Assembly: GCA_027943245.1 (NCBI GenBank)
Contig: JANDJZ010001755.1
Coordinates: 1-64,000 of the forward strand
Length of the DNA stretch: 64,000 bases
Direction of reading: 5' to 3'
Origin: Acanthamoeba sp. SK_2022b
Taxonomy: Eukaryota; Discosea; Longamoebia; Acanthamoebidae
Part shown: positions 24,007-32,463 of the stretch, piece after piece
How the letters are laid out: each line of letters begins with the position of its first letter
Numbering within the stretch: the stretch's first letter is position 1
Notes under the pieces: generated by a model
Database searches by the model: none
Seen by the model: the letters and a program-made list of their open reading frames with translations, nothing else
What the model was told of the DNA's origin: nothing
Translations under genes and position numbers: made by a program

Positions 24007-25110
24007 TTACAGCGCCGGCTGCCAGGCCGACTGCGGCAGCAGGTACAGCCCCGGCGTTTGCCGCGCCCCCGCGCCGACGATATGGCCGATGCCGGCCGCC
24101 ATCACCGCCAGCGTCACGTCGAAGGCGTTGAGGCTGTCGCCGTAGCCGGCGGTCAGGTTGAACATCGAACCGTTGGCCAGCAAATAGACCGTCTTCTCAT
24201 TGAGTTGGTAAGCGTTCACATAAGGCATCGGCTCGTGGTGCGGCAGGCCTTGCAGGAAGCCGACGTCGATCTCTTCCGCCACGTGGCCGACGTTGAGGAT
24301 AAACACGCCGTCCTGCGCCTGCTGCAAATGCTGCGCCGAGAGCACGTTTTTCGCGCCGGTCGCGGTGGCGATCACGTCCGCCTGCGCGACGGCGCTCGCC
24401 AAATCCACCACCTGCCAGCCGTCATAACGCGCCTGCAGCGCGCGCGCCGGATCGATTTCCGCCACCATCACCTGGCCGCCGTAAGCCCTGGCCGCCGCCG
24501 CCGTCCCCTGCCCGACCAGGCCGTAGCCGATCACCAGCACGCGCTTTTCGTGCAGCGTCAAATGGGTGGTCTGGAAGAAGGTGTGCCAGGCGGTCAGCCC
24601 AACCATATGCCGATTGTGCAGCCCCTCTTTCACCGGCAGATCGTCCCAGTTGAAGATCGGATAGCGCGGCGCCACGCCGTTCAAACGATTGATGCCCGAT
24701 CCGGTGGCTTCCAGCCCGGCGACGATCTGCGGGCCGTTCGGCGATTGGTGCAAACGGGTGGTCAAGTCCGCCCCCATTTCGCACAGGTGAGTCGGCTGCC
24801 AGGCCAACGCGCGGTCGAAAGATTCCGACCACTCGCCGGCGCTCATGTCACGCCAGGCATAGGCCTGCGCGCCCCGTCGTTCGAGCCAGGCCACCACGTC
24901 GTTCTGCACCGTGGTGGGATTGCAGGTGGTCAGAAAGATCGCCGCGCCCTTGTCCAGCAGGCCGGCCACCAGCGGCGCCATTTTCAGATCCAGGTGCATA
25001 TTGCACGCCAGCCGCACCCCGTGCAGGTCCGGCAACGCCGCCACCGCCGCCCGGGTGCGCGGCATATGGCGCATCGCCCAGTTCAATTCGCTCTCGAAAT
25101 CCTGATACAT
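24007..25110 (-). CDS. Divergent S-adenosylhomocysteine hydrolase-like protein
   Basis: 367 residues, shorter than true SAH hydrolases (about 430-470) and lacking their C-terminal K-x-x-x-Y-R-Y tail. The Rossmann NAD motif is intact (VLVIGYGLVGQGTAAAARAYG). By-eye alignment keeps the catalytic H39, E134 (GLEATGSG), K161 and N166, but residues equal to human D131, D190 and C195 are M112, H165 and V170. Enterobacteria normally split SAH with Pfs and LuxS, so this enzyme is unexpected. It starts after GAGGAGCAACGG and lies 45 bases behind a GlxA-type regulator in the same direction, forming an operon. It probably acts on a different thioether or nucleoside substrate (inference). Confidence 0.85.
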   Translation of the reverse strand: MYQDFESELNWAMRHMPRTRAAVAALPDLHGVRLACNMHLDLKMAPLVAGLLDKGAAIFLTTCNPTTVQNDVVAWLERRGAQAYAWRDMSAGEWSESFDRALAWQPTHLCEMGADLTTRLHQSPNGPQIVAGLEATGSGINRLNGVAPRYPIFNWDDLPVKEGLHNRHMVGLTAWHTFFQTTHLTLHEKRVLVIGYGLVGQGTAAAARAYGGQVMVAEIDPARALQARYDGWQVVDLASAVAQADVIATATGAKNVLSAQHLQQAQDGVFILNVGHVAEEIDVGFLQGLPHHEPMPYVNAYQLNEKTVYLLANGSMFNLTAGYGDSLNAFDVTLAVMAAGIGHIVGAGARQTPGLYLLPQSAWQPAL

Positions 25111-25155
25111 CCGTTGCTCCTCTGGTGCGCCCCGCCGCCAGGCGTGGCAAAAAAG

Positions 25156-26100
25156 TTATCCCGCGCGGCCGAGCCGGCGGATCGCCTGCGGCGACAGGCC
25201 AAATACCCGGATAAACGCCCGCCTCATGCGCTCCGGATCGCTGAATCCCACCGAACGGGCGATCGCCTCCAGCGGCTCGGCGCTCTCTTCGATGCGCACC
25301 CTGGCCGCCTCCACCCGCAGCTGTTCGATCACCTTGGCCGGCGTCTGCCCGGTTTCGGCGCGGAACAGCCGACCGAACTGGCGCTCGCTCAGGCAGGCGG
25401 CGTCGGCCAGATCCGCCACCGACAGCGGCAGGTGCAAGTGCTCGCGCGCGAACGACAGCGCGGCGCGCATGCGATCCGACGACGGGTTCAACGCCAGCAA
25501 CAGCGAGTACTGCGACTGCCCGCCGGGGCGCCGGTGGTAGACCACCAGCTGCCGCGCCACGCCCGCCGCCATCGTGGCGCCAAGGTCGTCTTCTATCAAC
25601 GCCAGCGCCAGATCGATGCCGGCGCTGATGCCGGCCGAGGTCCAGATATCGCCGTCGCGAATGAAGATACGGTTGCTGTCGACGCGGATGCGCGGATAAC
25701 TCTGCTGCAGCCGCGCCGCATGATACCAGTGGGTGGTGGCACGCTTGCCGTCCAGCAAACCGCAGGCCGCCAGAATAAACGCGCCGGTGCACACGCTGGC
25801 GATGCGCCGCGCTCGCCGGCTGTGGGTCGTCAGAAACGCCACCAGCGCCGGCGACTGCGCCGCCATCACGTTGCCGCTGCCGCCGGCCACCACCAGCGTA
25901 TCGAAACGCTCGTCGCCACACGGCTGCGTGGCGATCTCCACCCCGGCCGAGCTGGCGACCATCCCGCCCTGCGGCGAGATCGCCACGCAGCGGTAGGCCG
26001 GCGGATCGGTAAACTGGCTGACGTTATCGAACGCCGCCAGCGGGCCGGCAAAGTCCAGCAGGTTGAAACCGGGAAAAACCACAAAACCGATCGTTTTCAT
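25156..26100 (-). CDS. GlxA-type transcriptional regulator (DJ-1/PfpI plus AraC)
   Basis: 314 residues. The N-terminal DJ-1/PfpI-like domain (IGFVVFPGFNLLDFAGPLAA; ASVCTGAFILAACGLLDGKRATTHW) acts as ligand sensor and the C-terminal AraC/XylS module has two helix-turn-helices (LSVADLADAACLSERQFGRL and EAIARSVGFSDPERMRRAF). Relatives control choline, arginine or carnitine-type catabolism. The gene is upstream of and co-directional with the SAH-hydrolase-like gene and divergent from a second DJ-1 protein, so it may control both. Confidence 0.92.
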   Translation of the reverse strand: MKTIGFVVFPGFNLLDFAGPLAAFDNVSQFTDPPAYRCVAISPQGGMVASSAGVEIATQPCGDERFDTLVVAGGSGNVMAAQSPALVAFLTTHSRRARRIASVCTGAFILAACGLLDGKRATTHWYHAARLQQSYPRIRVDSNRIFIRDGDIWTSAGISAGIDLALALIEDDLGATMAAGVARQLVVYHRRPGGQSQYSLLLALNPSSDRMRAALSFAREHLHLPLSVADLADAACLSERQFGRLFRAETGQTPAKVIEQLRVEAARVRIEESAEPLEAIARSVGFSDPERMRRAFIRVFGLSPQAIRRLGRAG

Positions 26101-26191
26101 GATGGCGCTTTTTGAGGGTTATCTGTCATAACAGCCAAAAACAGGGCGGCTATTATGGCCCAGGTCCAACGATAAAAATGAGGCGAATGTC

Positions 26192-26869
26192 ATGTCTGAA
26201 CCACTCGTGATTGTATTTCCCATCTATCAAGGCGTCACCCAGCTCGATTTCACCGGCCCACTGCAGTTTCTGCGCCACATGCCGGGCGCGGAAATCGTCG
26301 TCGCTTCGGTAGACGGCGCGGATGTCGAATCGGAAGGCCTGCACTTCACCCAACTGCGCCCGCTGCCGGAGATCGCGCGCTGCGACGTGCTGTGCGTGCC
26401 GGGCGGCAGCGGCTGCACCCAGGCGCTGCAGGATGAAGCGTTCATGCGACAAATCCGGCGGCTGGGCGCCGATGCCCGCTACCTGACCTCGGTGTGCACC
26501 GGTTCGCTGATCCTGGCCGCCGCCGGCTTGCTGCCGGGCAAACGCGCCGCCTGCCACTGGTCGATGCGCGACAGCCTGGCGCTGTTCGGCGCCATACCCA
26601 GCGCTGCACGCGTTGAGCGCGACGGCAACGTGATCAGCGGCGGCGGCGTCACCGCCGGCATCGACTTTGCGCTGGCGCTGATCGCCGAACTGCACGGCGA
26701 AGACACTGCCCAAACGATCCAACTCTATCTGGAATACGCCCCGGCCCCGCCGTTCACGGGCGGCACGCCGGAACTGGCCCCGCCGCACATTTACGCCAAG
26801 GTACAGGCACAAATGGCGGAAAGCCTGGCGCAGCGCAGAGCGTTGGTGGCCCAGATCGCCCAAGGCTAG
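26192..26869 (+). CDS. DJ-1/PfpI protein similar to isonitrile hydratase
   Basis: 225 residues without an AraC domain. Nucleophile C102 is in YLTSVCTGSLILAAAGLLPG and the acidic residue D19 is in GVTQLDFTGPLQ; both are at the positions seen in Pseudomonas InhA, which hydrates isonitriles to N-substituted formamides. CHWSMRDSLALFGAIP and ISGGGVTAGIDFALAL are shared with that family. It faces away from the GlxA regulator across a 91-base gap, a likely shared control region. Activity is inferred; other DJ-1 functions are possible. Confidence 0.85.
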   Translation: MSEPLVIVFPIYQGVTQLDFTGPLQFLRHMPGAEIVVASVDGADVESEGLHFTQLRPLPEIARCDVLCVPGGSGCTQALQDEAFMRQIRRLGADARYLTSVCTGSLILAAAGLLPGKRAACHWSMRDSLALFGAIPSAARVERDGNVISGGGVTAGIDFALALIAELHGEDTAQTIQLYLEYAPAPPFTGGTPELAPPHIYAKVQAQMAESLAQRRALVAQIAQG

Positions 26870-26919
26870 CGATCGGGCGTATACTTGCCCTTATGCGTCA
26901 GTCACATAAGGAGTAAGGA

Positions 26920-27483
26920 ATGACCGATTTGGCCCACTACATTACGGACTACGGCTACTGGGCGTTGTTTATCGGCTGCCTGGCTGAGGGAGAAACCATC
27001 ACGCTGCTGGGCGGCATCGCCGCCCACGAAGGGCTGCTGCACTGGCCGTGGGTGATAGCGGTGGTGGCGCTCGGCGGCACGTTGGGGGATCAGCTGCTGT
27101 ACTTCACCGGCCGCCGGTTCGAAGGCCGGGTCATCTCGCGGCTCAAAGGGCAGGAAAAGCGCATCGCGCGCGCCAGAAGGCTGATCGCTCGCCACCCGAT
27201 GCTGTTCGTTATCGGAGTGCGCTTTATGTACGGCTTCCGCATCATCGGTCCGGTGCTGATCGGCGCCAGCCGCCTGCCGCCGTCGCGCTTTGTGCCGCTC
27301 AACATCCTCGGCGCTATTCTGTGGGCGACGATCTTCGTCATGCTCGGCTATTTTGGCGGCCAGGCGATCGAAAGCTTCTTTACCGGCTTCAATAAAAAAC
27401 TCTCCAGCCTGCTGTTTGTCGCGCTGGCGATTGCCGCCATCCTGCTGGTGCGCTTCTGGTGGCGCAAACGCCACGCGGAGTGA
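26920..27483 (+). CDS. yohD: DedA-family membrane protein YohD
   Basis: 187 residues, matching E. coli YohD (192) over the full length: YGYWALFIGCLAEGETITLLGG, GDQLLYFTGRRFEG and the DedA core FMYGFRIIGPVLIGASRLPP. Five or so transmembrane or re-entrant segments. DedA proteins are proton-linked lipid carriers or scramblases that help recycle carrier lipids and keep membrane potential (family knowledge). TAAGGAGTAAGGA precedes the ATG. Its stop is three bases from that of the convergent LysE gene. Confidence 0.93.
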   Translation: MTDLAHYITDYGYWALFIGCLAEGETITLLGGIAAHEGLLHWPWVIAVVALGGTLGDQLLYFTGRRFEGRVISRLKGQEKRIARARRLIARHPMLFVIGVRFMYGFRIIGPVLIGASRLPPSRFVPLNILGAILWATIFVMLGYFGGQAIESFFTGFNKKLSSLLFVALAIAAILLVRFWWRKRHAE

Positions 27484-27486
27484 AAC

Positions 27487-28119
27487 TCAGCGACTAAGCA
27501 TCAGTTTGATGCCCAACAGCGCCAGCACGCCGCCGCTCAAGCGATCGAACCAGGCCTTGAAGCGCAGATAAATCTGGCGCGGACGCGGCGAAGAGAGCAC
27601 GAAGGCGACAAAGGCGTACCACGCCACATCGACCGCCAGCGCGATCAAGGGTAGCGCCACATACATCCACGGCGCAATCGCGTGGCTAAGCAACGCGGCG
27701 AACACGCTGGCAAAGACGATGGCCGTATTCGGGTTGCCCAATTGAGTCAGCAGACCGGTGGTGAAGGCTTTACGCCATCCCAGCGGCTGCCCGCCCACTC
27801 CATCCACGTTCAGCGGCCGGTTGGCACCGCGCAACATGTTGAACGCCAGATAGATAAGATAGGCGCCGCCCAACAGCTTCAACGTCCCGTAAAGCCATGG
27901 CAGCGCCAGCAACAGCGACTGCAGCCCAAGCAGGGCCAACAGTGCAAAGACAAAGCATCCGACGCCCATTCCCAGCGCGACCGCCATGCCGTCGCCACGT
28001 GAGGAAGCCACCGCCGTACGCGCCACCAGAATAAAGCTTTGCCCCGGACTCATCGCCCCCAGCGCTATCGCGCCGGTAATGCTTATTATTGACAGCGCCG
28101 TCTCGCTCAACATGCCCAC
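27487..28119 (-). CDS. LysE/RhtB-family amino-acid exporter
   Basis: 210 residues with about six transmembrane segments. SITGAIALGAMSPGQSFILVAR near the start is the family signature (G-x-x-x-P-G-P/Q), and YLIYLAFNMLRGANRPL and LTQLGNPNTAIVFASVFA are typical too. It would export amino acids or related compounds. It lies 63 bases downstream of the LysR gene in the same direction, so it may be controlled with it, although that LysR pairs better with the divergent PACE gene. Confidence 0.9.
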   Translation of the reverse strand: MGMLSETALSIISITGAIALGAMSPGQSFILVARTAVASSRGDGMAVALGMGVGCFVFALLALLGLQSLLLALPWLYGTLKLLGGAYLIYLAFNMLRGANRPLNVDGVGGQPLGWRKAFTTGLLTQLGNPNTAIVFASVFAALLSHAIAPWMYVALPLIALAVDVAWYAFVAFVLSSPRPRQIYLRFKAWFDRLSGGVLALLGIKLMLSR

Positions 28120-28182
28120 TCTCCCGTTGTCATTTTTTATTCAAACTAGCGCAGAGGTGAAAACAAAAGCAATAACGGTGCG

Positions 28183-29076
28183 TCAAGATCCCTGCGGCGC
28201 CGCGCGCATCAGCTCGACCAGCTCGCGCGCCGCCTTGTCCAGCGGGCGGCTCTTCAGCCAGATCAGATGCATCGGCAAGCGCAGCTCGTTCTTGGTGTTT
28301 TTGAATTTCAGCCGCACCAGCCGCCCCTGCGCCAGCAGCGGCTCGGCCAGCGACAGCGGGAAATTGCCCCACCCCAGGCCCGCTTCCACCATGTTCAGCG
28401 CCATCGGCAGGCTGTCGGTGCGCCAGTAGGCCTCCGCCACCTGCGGGCGCAGATCGCCGATCGGCAGATCGCGGCTGGCCACCATGATCTGCCGCACGTT
28501 GATCAGATCCTCGAGAAACAGCTCGCCCGCCGCGCCCTCCAGCGCCGGATGCTGCGGCGATACCATCGCCACCAGCGACTCCGCGCCGACGGAGTGGAAC
28601 TGCTCCGCGCTGTTGATGTTCAGCCCGCCGAACGCCAGGCAGACGCCAATGCGCCCCTGATGCAGCATATGCAGCACGTCGTCCTGCGGCGCGCTGAGCA
28701 CTTCGATGTTCAGCAGCGGATAACGCTGCGACAGCGTTTTCACCGCCGCCAGCAGGCCGGCACCGTTGATGTCCGACGCCACGCCGATCGAAAGCGTGCT
28801 TTCCAGCCCTTGGGAAAGTTCGATGGCGTGCACCTGCAGCTGCTTGAGCTGCCCGGCGATCAGGCGGGCGTGCGGCGCCAGGGCCAACGCCAGCGCAGTC
28901 GGCGTCGGTTCGCGGTGCGAGCGATCGAACAGTGCGAAACCGAGCTCCGCCTCCATGTTGGCGATGCCCATGCTGACGGCAGAGGGTACGCGCCGCAGCG
29001 CGCGGGCGGCGGCGGAAAACGAACCGCGATCGAGCACCGCCAGAAACAGTTCGATATTGTCGCTGGAAAAGTTCAT
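28183..29076 (-). CDS. LysR-family regulator, probable AceR-type controller of the PACE pump
   Basis: 297 residues. Winged helix-turn-helix GSFSAAARALRRVPSAVSMG, LysR effector domain after residue 90 (TLSIGVASDINGAGLLAAVK). It is divergent from the aceI-like pump gene, and a perfect 19-base palindrome lies nine bases from its start in the shared control region; in Acinetobacter the equivalent AceR is a LysR protein that activates aceI in response to chlorhexidine or polyamines. That parallel, not the sequence alone, suggests the role. The ligand is unknown. Confidence 0.85.
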   Translation of the reverse strand: MNFSSDNIELFLAVLDRGSFSAAARALRRVPSAVSMGIANMEAELGFALFDRSHREPTPTALALALAPHARLIAGQLKQLQVHAIELSQGLESTLSIGVASDINGAGLLAAVKTLSQRYPLLNIEVLSAPQDDVLHMLHQGRIGVCLAFGGLNINSAEQFHSVGAESLVAMVSPQHPALEGAAGELFLEDLINVRQIMVASRDLPIGDLRPQVAEAYWRTDSLPMALNMVEAGLGWGNFPLSLAEPLLAQGRLVRLKFKNTKNELRLPMHLIWLKSRPLDKAARELVELMRAAPQGS

Positions 29077-29084
29077 CGTTTAAC

Positions 29085-29103
29085 CTGTCAGTAAAACTGA
29101 CAG
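29085..29103. promoter_or_regulatory. Perfect 19-base palindrome, probable LysR operator
   Basis: CTGTCAGTAAAACTGACAG has eight-base arms around AAA. A second smaller dyad, TCAATGTGATTGA, lies at 29120-29132. Both are in the 112-base gap between the LysR gene and the PACE pump gene, where LysR recognition and activation sites are expected. Confidence 0.65.
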
Positions 29104-29188
29104 CTCCTGACTTTTTCTATCAATGTGATTGACGCTATCTTAGCCGCCGTCGCCACAGAGGCAACTAAAAACAGATCGGGAGAAAACA

Positions 29189-29626
29189 ATGCAAGGCGTC
29201 AAACGCAAACTGGTGTATGTCACCGCTTATGAACTTATCGGCATGACGATCTCGGCGCTGGGGCTGGCGCTGCTGTCGGGCCACGCGCCGAGCAGCACCG
29301 GGCCGCTGGCGGTGGTGATCACCACCCTCGCGGTCAGCTGGAACTTCATTTACAACTACCTGTTCGAGTGGTGGGAAAGCCGCCAGGCGTCGCGCACCCG
29401 CACCCTAAAGCGCCGCATTTTGCACGCAGTGGGCTTTCAGCTGACGCTGGTGGTGTATCTGATCCCGCTGATCGCCTGGTGGATGGGCATCACGCTGTGG
29501 CAGGCGCTGCTGCTGGACATGGCGCTGATCGTCATCATTCCTTGCTACACCTTCCTGTTTAACTGGGCGTTCGACAAGCTGTTCGGCCTGCCGGCTTCGG
29601 CTCTGCCGGCCGGTGAATCCGCCTAA
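29189..29626 (+). CDS. PACE-family efflux pump (AceI-like)
   Basis: 145 residues with four transmembrane helices in two bacterial transmembrane-pair domains. The essential membrane glutamate is exactly E15 (VTAYELIGM), and the family motifs W-N-F-I-Y-N-Y-L-F-E and later F-L-F-N-W-A-F-D-K-L-F are present. PACE pumps are proton-driven exporters of chlorhexidine and short-chain diamines such as cadaverine and putrescine. GGGAGAAAACA precedes the ATG. Regulated, by context, by the divergent LysR gene. Confidence 0.92.
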   Translation: MQGVKRKLVYVTAYELIGMTISALGLALLSGHAPSSTGPLAVVITTLAVSWNFIYNYLFEWWESRQASRTRTLKRRILHAVGFQLTLVVYLIPLIAWWMGITLWQALLLDMALIVIIPCYTFLFNWAFDKLFGLPASALPAGESA

Positions 29627-29757
29627 AAAACCCCCTCGCCCCATTCGCCTGCGCACGCCCATCGCCGCGCAGGCGCCACCGCTTTATTTTCCGCCCGCCT
29701 TTGCCCCCACGCGAAATAACCTTCAAATCCCTTTAGTTTGCACGGTAATTATTATTC

Positions 29758-29773
29758 TGTGATTTCAATCACT
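29758..29773 (+). promoter_or_regulatory. CRP-like site in the ansP control region
   Basis: TGTGATTTCAATCACT matches the CRP consensus TGTGA-N6-TCACA at nine of ten conserved bases. It is 290 bases before ansP in a 436-base AT-rich intergenic region that also holds hairpins GCCGTT/AACGGC (29933-29948) and CGATTGC/GCAATCG (29990-30008) in the presumed leader. A Cya/CRP effect on asparagine uptake is plausible; no promoter could be fixed. Confidence 0.45.
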
Positions 29774-30062
29774 TTTATCGTTCGATATTTCCGTGTTGAT
29801 AATGAGACTCATCTTACTGAATAATATGCGCTTTTGTTTTCAGTTTAAAAAATACACACAATTGCTCACGCTTTGCGCACAGGTTTTTTTGCCACATTTA
29901 TCGGGAAACGGTAGCATGCCACGCCGTTATTTAACGGCAGCTGTATACACAATAAACAGCGGAATGATGCTACGACCTCATTCTCATTACGATTGCTGAT
30001 GGCAATCGTTTGCCCTGCAGCTCAGGGCGGAGTTCATCATAGACAGGTAAACAGGACGGATA

Positions 30063-31529
30063 ATGCACTCACAAAAAAAGTCGGCGGACGATAAACACGC
30101 CGCCAGACGACGCTGGCTAGACTCCCATGAATCCGGTTATCACAAAAGCATGGGTAACCGGCAGATCCAAATGATCGCCATTGGCGGTTCGATCGGCACC
30201 GGCTTGTTCCTCGGTACCGGCGGCCGTCTCGAACTGGCCGGGCCGGCGCTGGCGCTGGTCTATCTGGTGTGTGGGATCTTCTCTTTCTTCATCCTGCGCG
30301 CGCTGGGCGAACTGGTGCTGCATCGCCCTTCCAGCGGCAGCTTCGTTTCTTACGCCCGCGAATTTCTCGGTGAGAAAGCCTCTTACGTCGCCGGCTGGAT
30401 GTATTTCCTCAACTGGGCGATGACCGGCATCGTCGACATCACCGCGGTAGCGCTGTACATGCACTACTGGGGCACCTTCGCCGACGTGCCGCAATGGCTG
30501 TTCGCCCTCGGCGCGCTCGGCATCGTCGCCACCATGAACATGATCGGCGTGAAATGGTTCGCCGAAATGGAATTCTGGTTCGCGCTGATCAAGGTCGCCG
30601 CCATCGCGCTGTTCCTGATTGTCGGTGTGGTGTTCCTCGGCACCGGCACCCCGGTCGCCGGCCACACCACCGGCATGCACCTGATTACCGAAAACGGCGG
30701 CATGTTCCCGCACGGCCTGCTGCCGGCGCTGGTGCTGGTGCAAGGGGTGATCTTCGCCTTCGCCGGCATCGAGCTTATCGGCACCGCCGCCGGCGAGTGT
30801 AAAGATCCGGCCAAAATGATGCCCAAAGCGATCAACAGCGTGATCTGGCGTATCGGCCTGTTCTACGTCGGCTCCGTGGTGCTGTTGGTGCTGCTGCTGC
30901 CGTGGAACGCCTATCAGGCCGGCCAAAGCCCGTTCGTCACCTTCTTCAGCAAGCTGGGCGTGCCTTATATCGGCACCATCATGAACATCGTGGTGTTGAC
31001 CGCCGCGCTGTCCAGCCTCAACTCCGGCCTCTACTCTACCGGCCGTATCCTGCGCTCGCTGGCGATGGGCGGCTCCGCGCCGAAGCTGATGGCCAAAATG
31101 AGCAGCCAGCAGGTGCCTTACGCCGGCATCCTGGTCACCTGCGGCATCTACGTGATCGGCGTGGTGCTCAACTATCTGGTGCCGTCGCAGGTGTTCGAGA
31201 TCGTGTTGAACATCGCTTCGCTGGGCATCATCGCCTCCTGGGCATTTATCATCGTTTGCCAGATGCGTCTGCGCAAAGCCGTGCGCGAAGGCCGCGCGCA
31301 GCCGGTCTCGTTCAGAATGCCGGGCGCGCCGTTCACCTCCTGGCTGACGCTGGCGTTCCTGCTGATCGTGGTGGTGATGATGGCGTTCGACTACCCGAAC
31401 GGCACCTGGACCATCGCCACCATTCCGGTGCTGGCGGTGCTGCTGACGCTGGGCTGGTTCGGCCTGCGCAAGCGCGCGCAGGAAGTGAAGCTGGAACAGC
31501 AGGCTCACGAAGAACAAAACCCGCACTGA
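30063..31529 (+). CDS. ansP: L-asparagine permease
   Basis: 488-residue APC-family amino-acid permease with 12 transmembrane segments, close to E. coli AnsP (499) throughout: AARRRWLDSHESGYHKSMGN, MIAIGGSIGTGLFLGTGGRL, FVSYAREFLGEKASYVAGWM and FDYPNGTWTIATIPVLAVLL. It imports L-asparagine with protons at the inner membrane. AGGACGG precedes the ATG. A strong terminator follows, so it is monocistronic. The long leader with a CRP-like site and two hairpins suggests regulation at transcription and perhaps translation. Confidence 0.95.
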   Translation: MHSQKKSADDKHAARRRWLDSHESGYHKSMGNRQIQMIAIGGSIGTGLFLGTGGRLELAGPALALVYLVCGIFSFFILRALGELVLHRPSSGSFVSYAREFLGEKASYVAGWMYFLNWAMTGIVDITAVALYMHYWGTFADVPQWLFALGALGIVATMNMIGVKWFAEMEFWFALIKVAAIALFLIVGVVFLGTGTPVAGHTTGMHLITENGGMFPHGLLPALVLVQGVIFAFAGIELIGTAAGECKDPAKMMPKAINSVIWRIGLFYVGSVVLLVLLLPWNAYQAGQSPFVTFFSKLGVPYIGTIMNIVVLTAALSSLNSGLYSTGRILRSLAMGGSAPKLMAKMSSQQVPYAGILVTCGIYVIGVVLNYLVPSQVFEIVLNIASLGIIASWAFIIVCQMRLRKAVREGRAQPVSFRMPGAPFTSWLTLAFLLIVVVMMAFDYPNGTWTIATIPVLAVLLTLGWFGLRKRAQEVKLEQQAHEEQNPH

Positions 31530-31536
31530 TTCGACA

Positions 31537-31562
31537 AACCGCCCTCCGGGGCGGTTTTTTTT
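31537..31562 (+). terminator. Rho-independent terminator of ansP
   Basis: AACCGCCC-TCCG-GGGCGGTT stem followed by an unbroken run of about eight Ts. It ends just before the stop of the convergent oxygenase gene. Confidence 0.92.
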
Positions 31563-31567
31563 ATCCG

Positions 31568-32347
31568 CTATAACCGGCCGTAGAACGTCATTCTGGCGCT
31601 TTCAGACAGCATCACGTCCGGCTGCGCATTGTAGGCCAGCACCACCAGCATGCGCGTGATGTCGCCTTCGGTCGGCGTCACCCGGTGCATGGCGTTGCGC
31701 CCGCGAAACAGCACCAAATCCCCCTCCTCCATCGCCAGCCGTTTGGCCGCCCGCTCCCCGTCCAGCACCTGCGTGACCCCGGCATAGTTCATCTCGCCGC
31801 GATCGGCATCGCGCAGGTTCTCCACGTACTCGAAACGCCCGCCCGCCGCCGGTTTCTGGATCAGCAGCGTGATGGCGAACGACGAATTGTCGAAGTGCCA
31901 GCCCAGCTCCTGGCCGGTGTGGGCGTAATGCAGGTTGATCGACGACAGCCGATCGGCGTAGGGATACAGCTGCGCCTCATCCAGCACCGCGCAGAGAAAC
32001 GCGCGAAACGCCGAAGCGTCGTACAGCGCACGCAGCGGCGACTGCGGCGGAATATCTTCGTCGGTAATGCAGCCTTTGGATGACACCACCAGCCGGTTAC
32101 GCGCATGATCGGCCGGTAGCGCGTCGTCCTGCGGCCGCAGATACACGTTGTGTTTGCTGGTGGCATAAAACGCCGCGTGGTGCTGTTCGGCGCCTTCCAG
32201 CCGCACCGTCGCCAGCGCGGCGGCGCGCAGAAATCCCGGCAGTACTAACGCACCGCTGCGCTCCAGCGTTTGCCGGCAACGGGCGCGGAACTCGGCGTCG
32301 TCGATGGGATGGGCGGACAGATCGATAATATCGGCAAGTTGCGGCAT
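31568..32347 (-). CDS. Fe(II)/2-oxoglutarate oxygenase (HalD/BesD- or ArpA-like fold)
   Basis: 259 residues. Iron ligands H151 and D153 in GWHFDNSSFAITLLIQ and distal H221 in RNAMHRVTPTEG, with the 2OG-binding arginine R232 in DITRMLVVLAY. The group includes free-amino-acid halogenases (HalD/BesD), but those have lost the aspartate of the H-x-D pair; here the aspartate is present, so hydroxylation and not halogenation is expected. The start at 32347 follows GAGGGGAATGTC; an in-frame start at 32416 lies in the control region. Divergent from a LysR gene over a perfect inverted repeat. Substrate unknown, possibly an amino acid. Confidence 0.83.
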   Translation of the reverse strand: MPQLADIIDLSAHPIDDAEFRARCRQTLERSGALVLPGFLRAAALATVRLEGAEQHHAAFYATSKHNVYLRPQDDALPADHARNRLVVSSKGCITDEDIPPQSPLRALYDASAFRAFLCAVLDEAQLYPYADRLSSINLHYAHTGQELGWHFDNSSFAITLLIQKPAAGGRFEYVENLRDADRGEMNYAGVTQVLDGERAAKRLAMEEGDLVLFRGRNAMHRVTPTEGDITRMLVVLAYNAQPDVMLSESARMTFYGRL

Positions 32348-32407
32348 GACATTCCCCTCGTGTGCGATAGCCGGATGCCTCTCACTGTAGCGAATGGCGC
32401 ATTGCCG

Positions 32408-32429
32408 CCATAACAAAAATACGTTATGG
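32408..32429. promoter_or_regulatory. Inverted repeat, likely operator between oxygenase and LysR genes
   Basis: CCATAAC and GTTATGG, perfect seven-base arms separated by eight bases, lie in the 116-base divergent gap. LysR proteins usually bind such a dyad to control the neighbour and themselves. Confidence 0.6.
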
Positions 32430-32463
32430 ATAAGCTAACCAATTCTTAGCGATAGCCCTGCCC

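Noticed and set aside
24058..26115. Open frame of 685 codons antisense to the SAH-hydrolase-like gene and glxA
   Set aside because: Arginine/histidine-rich shadow frame with no motif; both genes on the other strand have full catalytic or DNA-binding motifs.
29877..30010. Fur box in the ansP leader (CATTCTCATTACGATTGC)
   Set aside because: Only one half resembles the Fur consensus; the sequence is better explained as part of the CGATTGC/GCAATCG hairpin.
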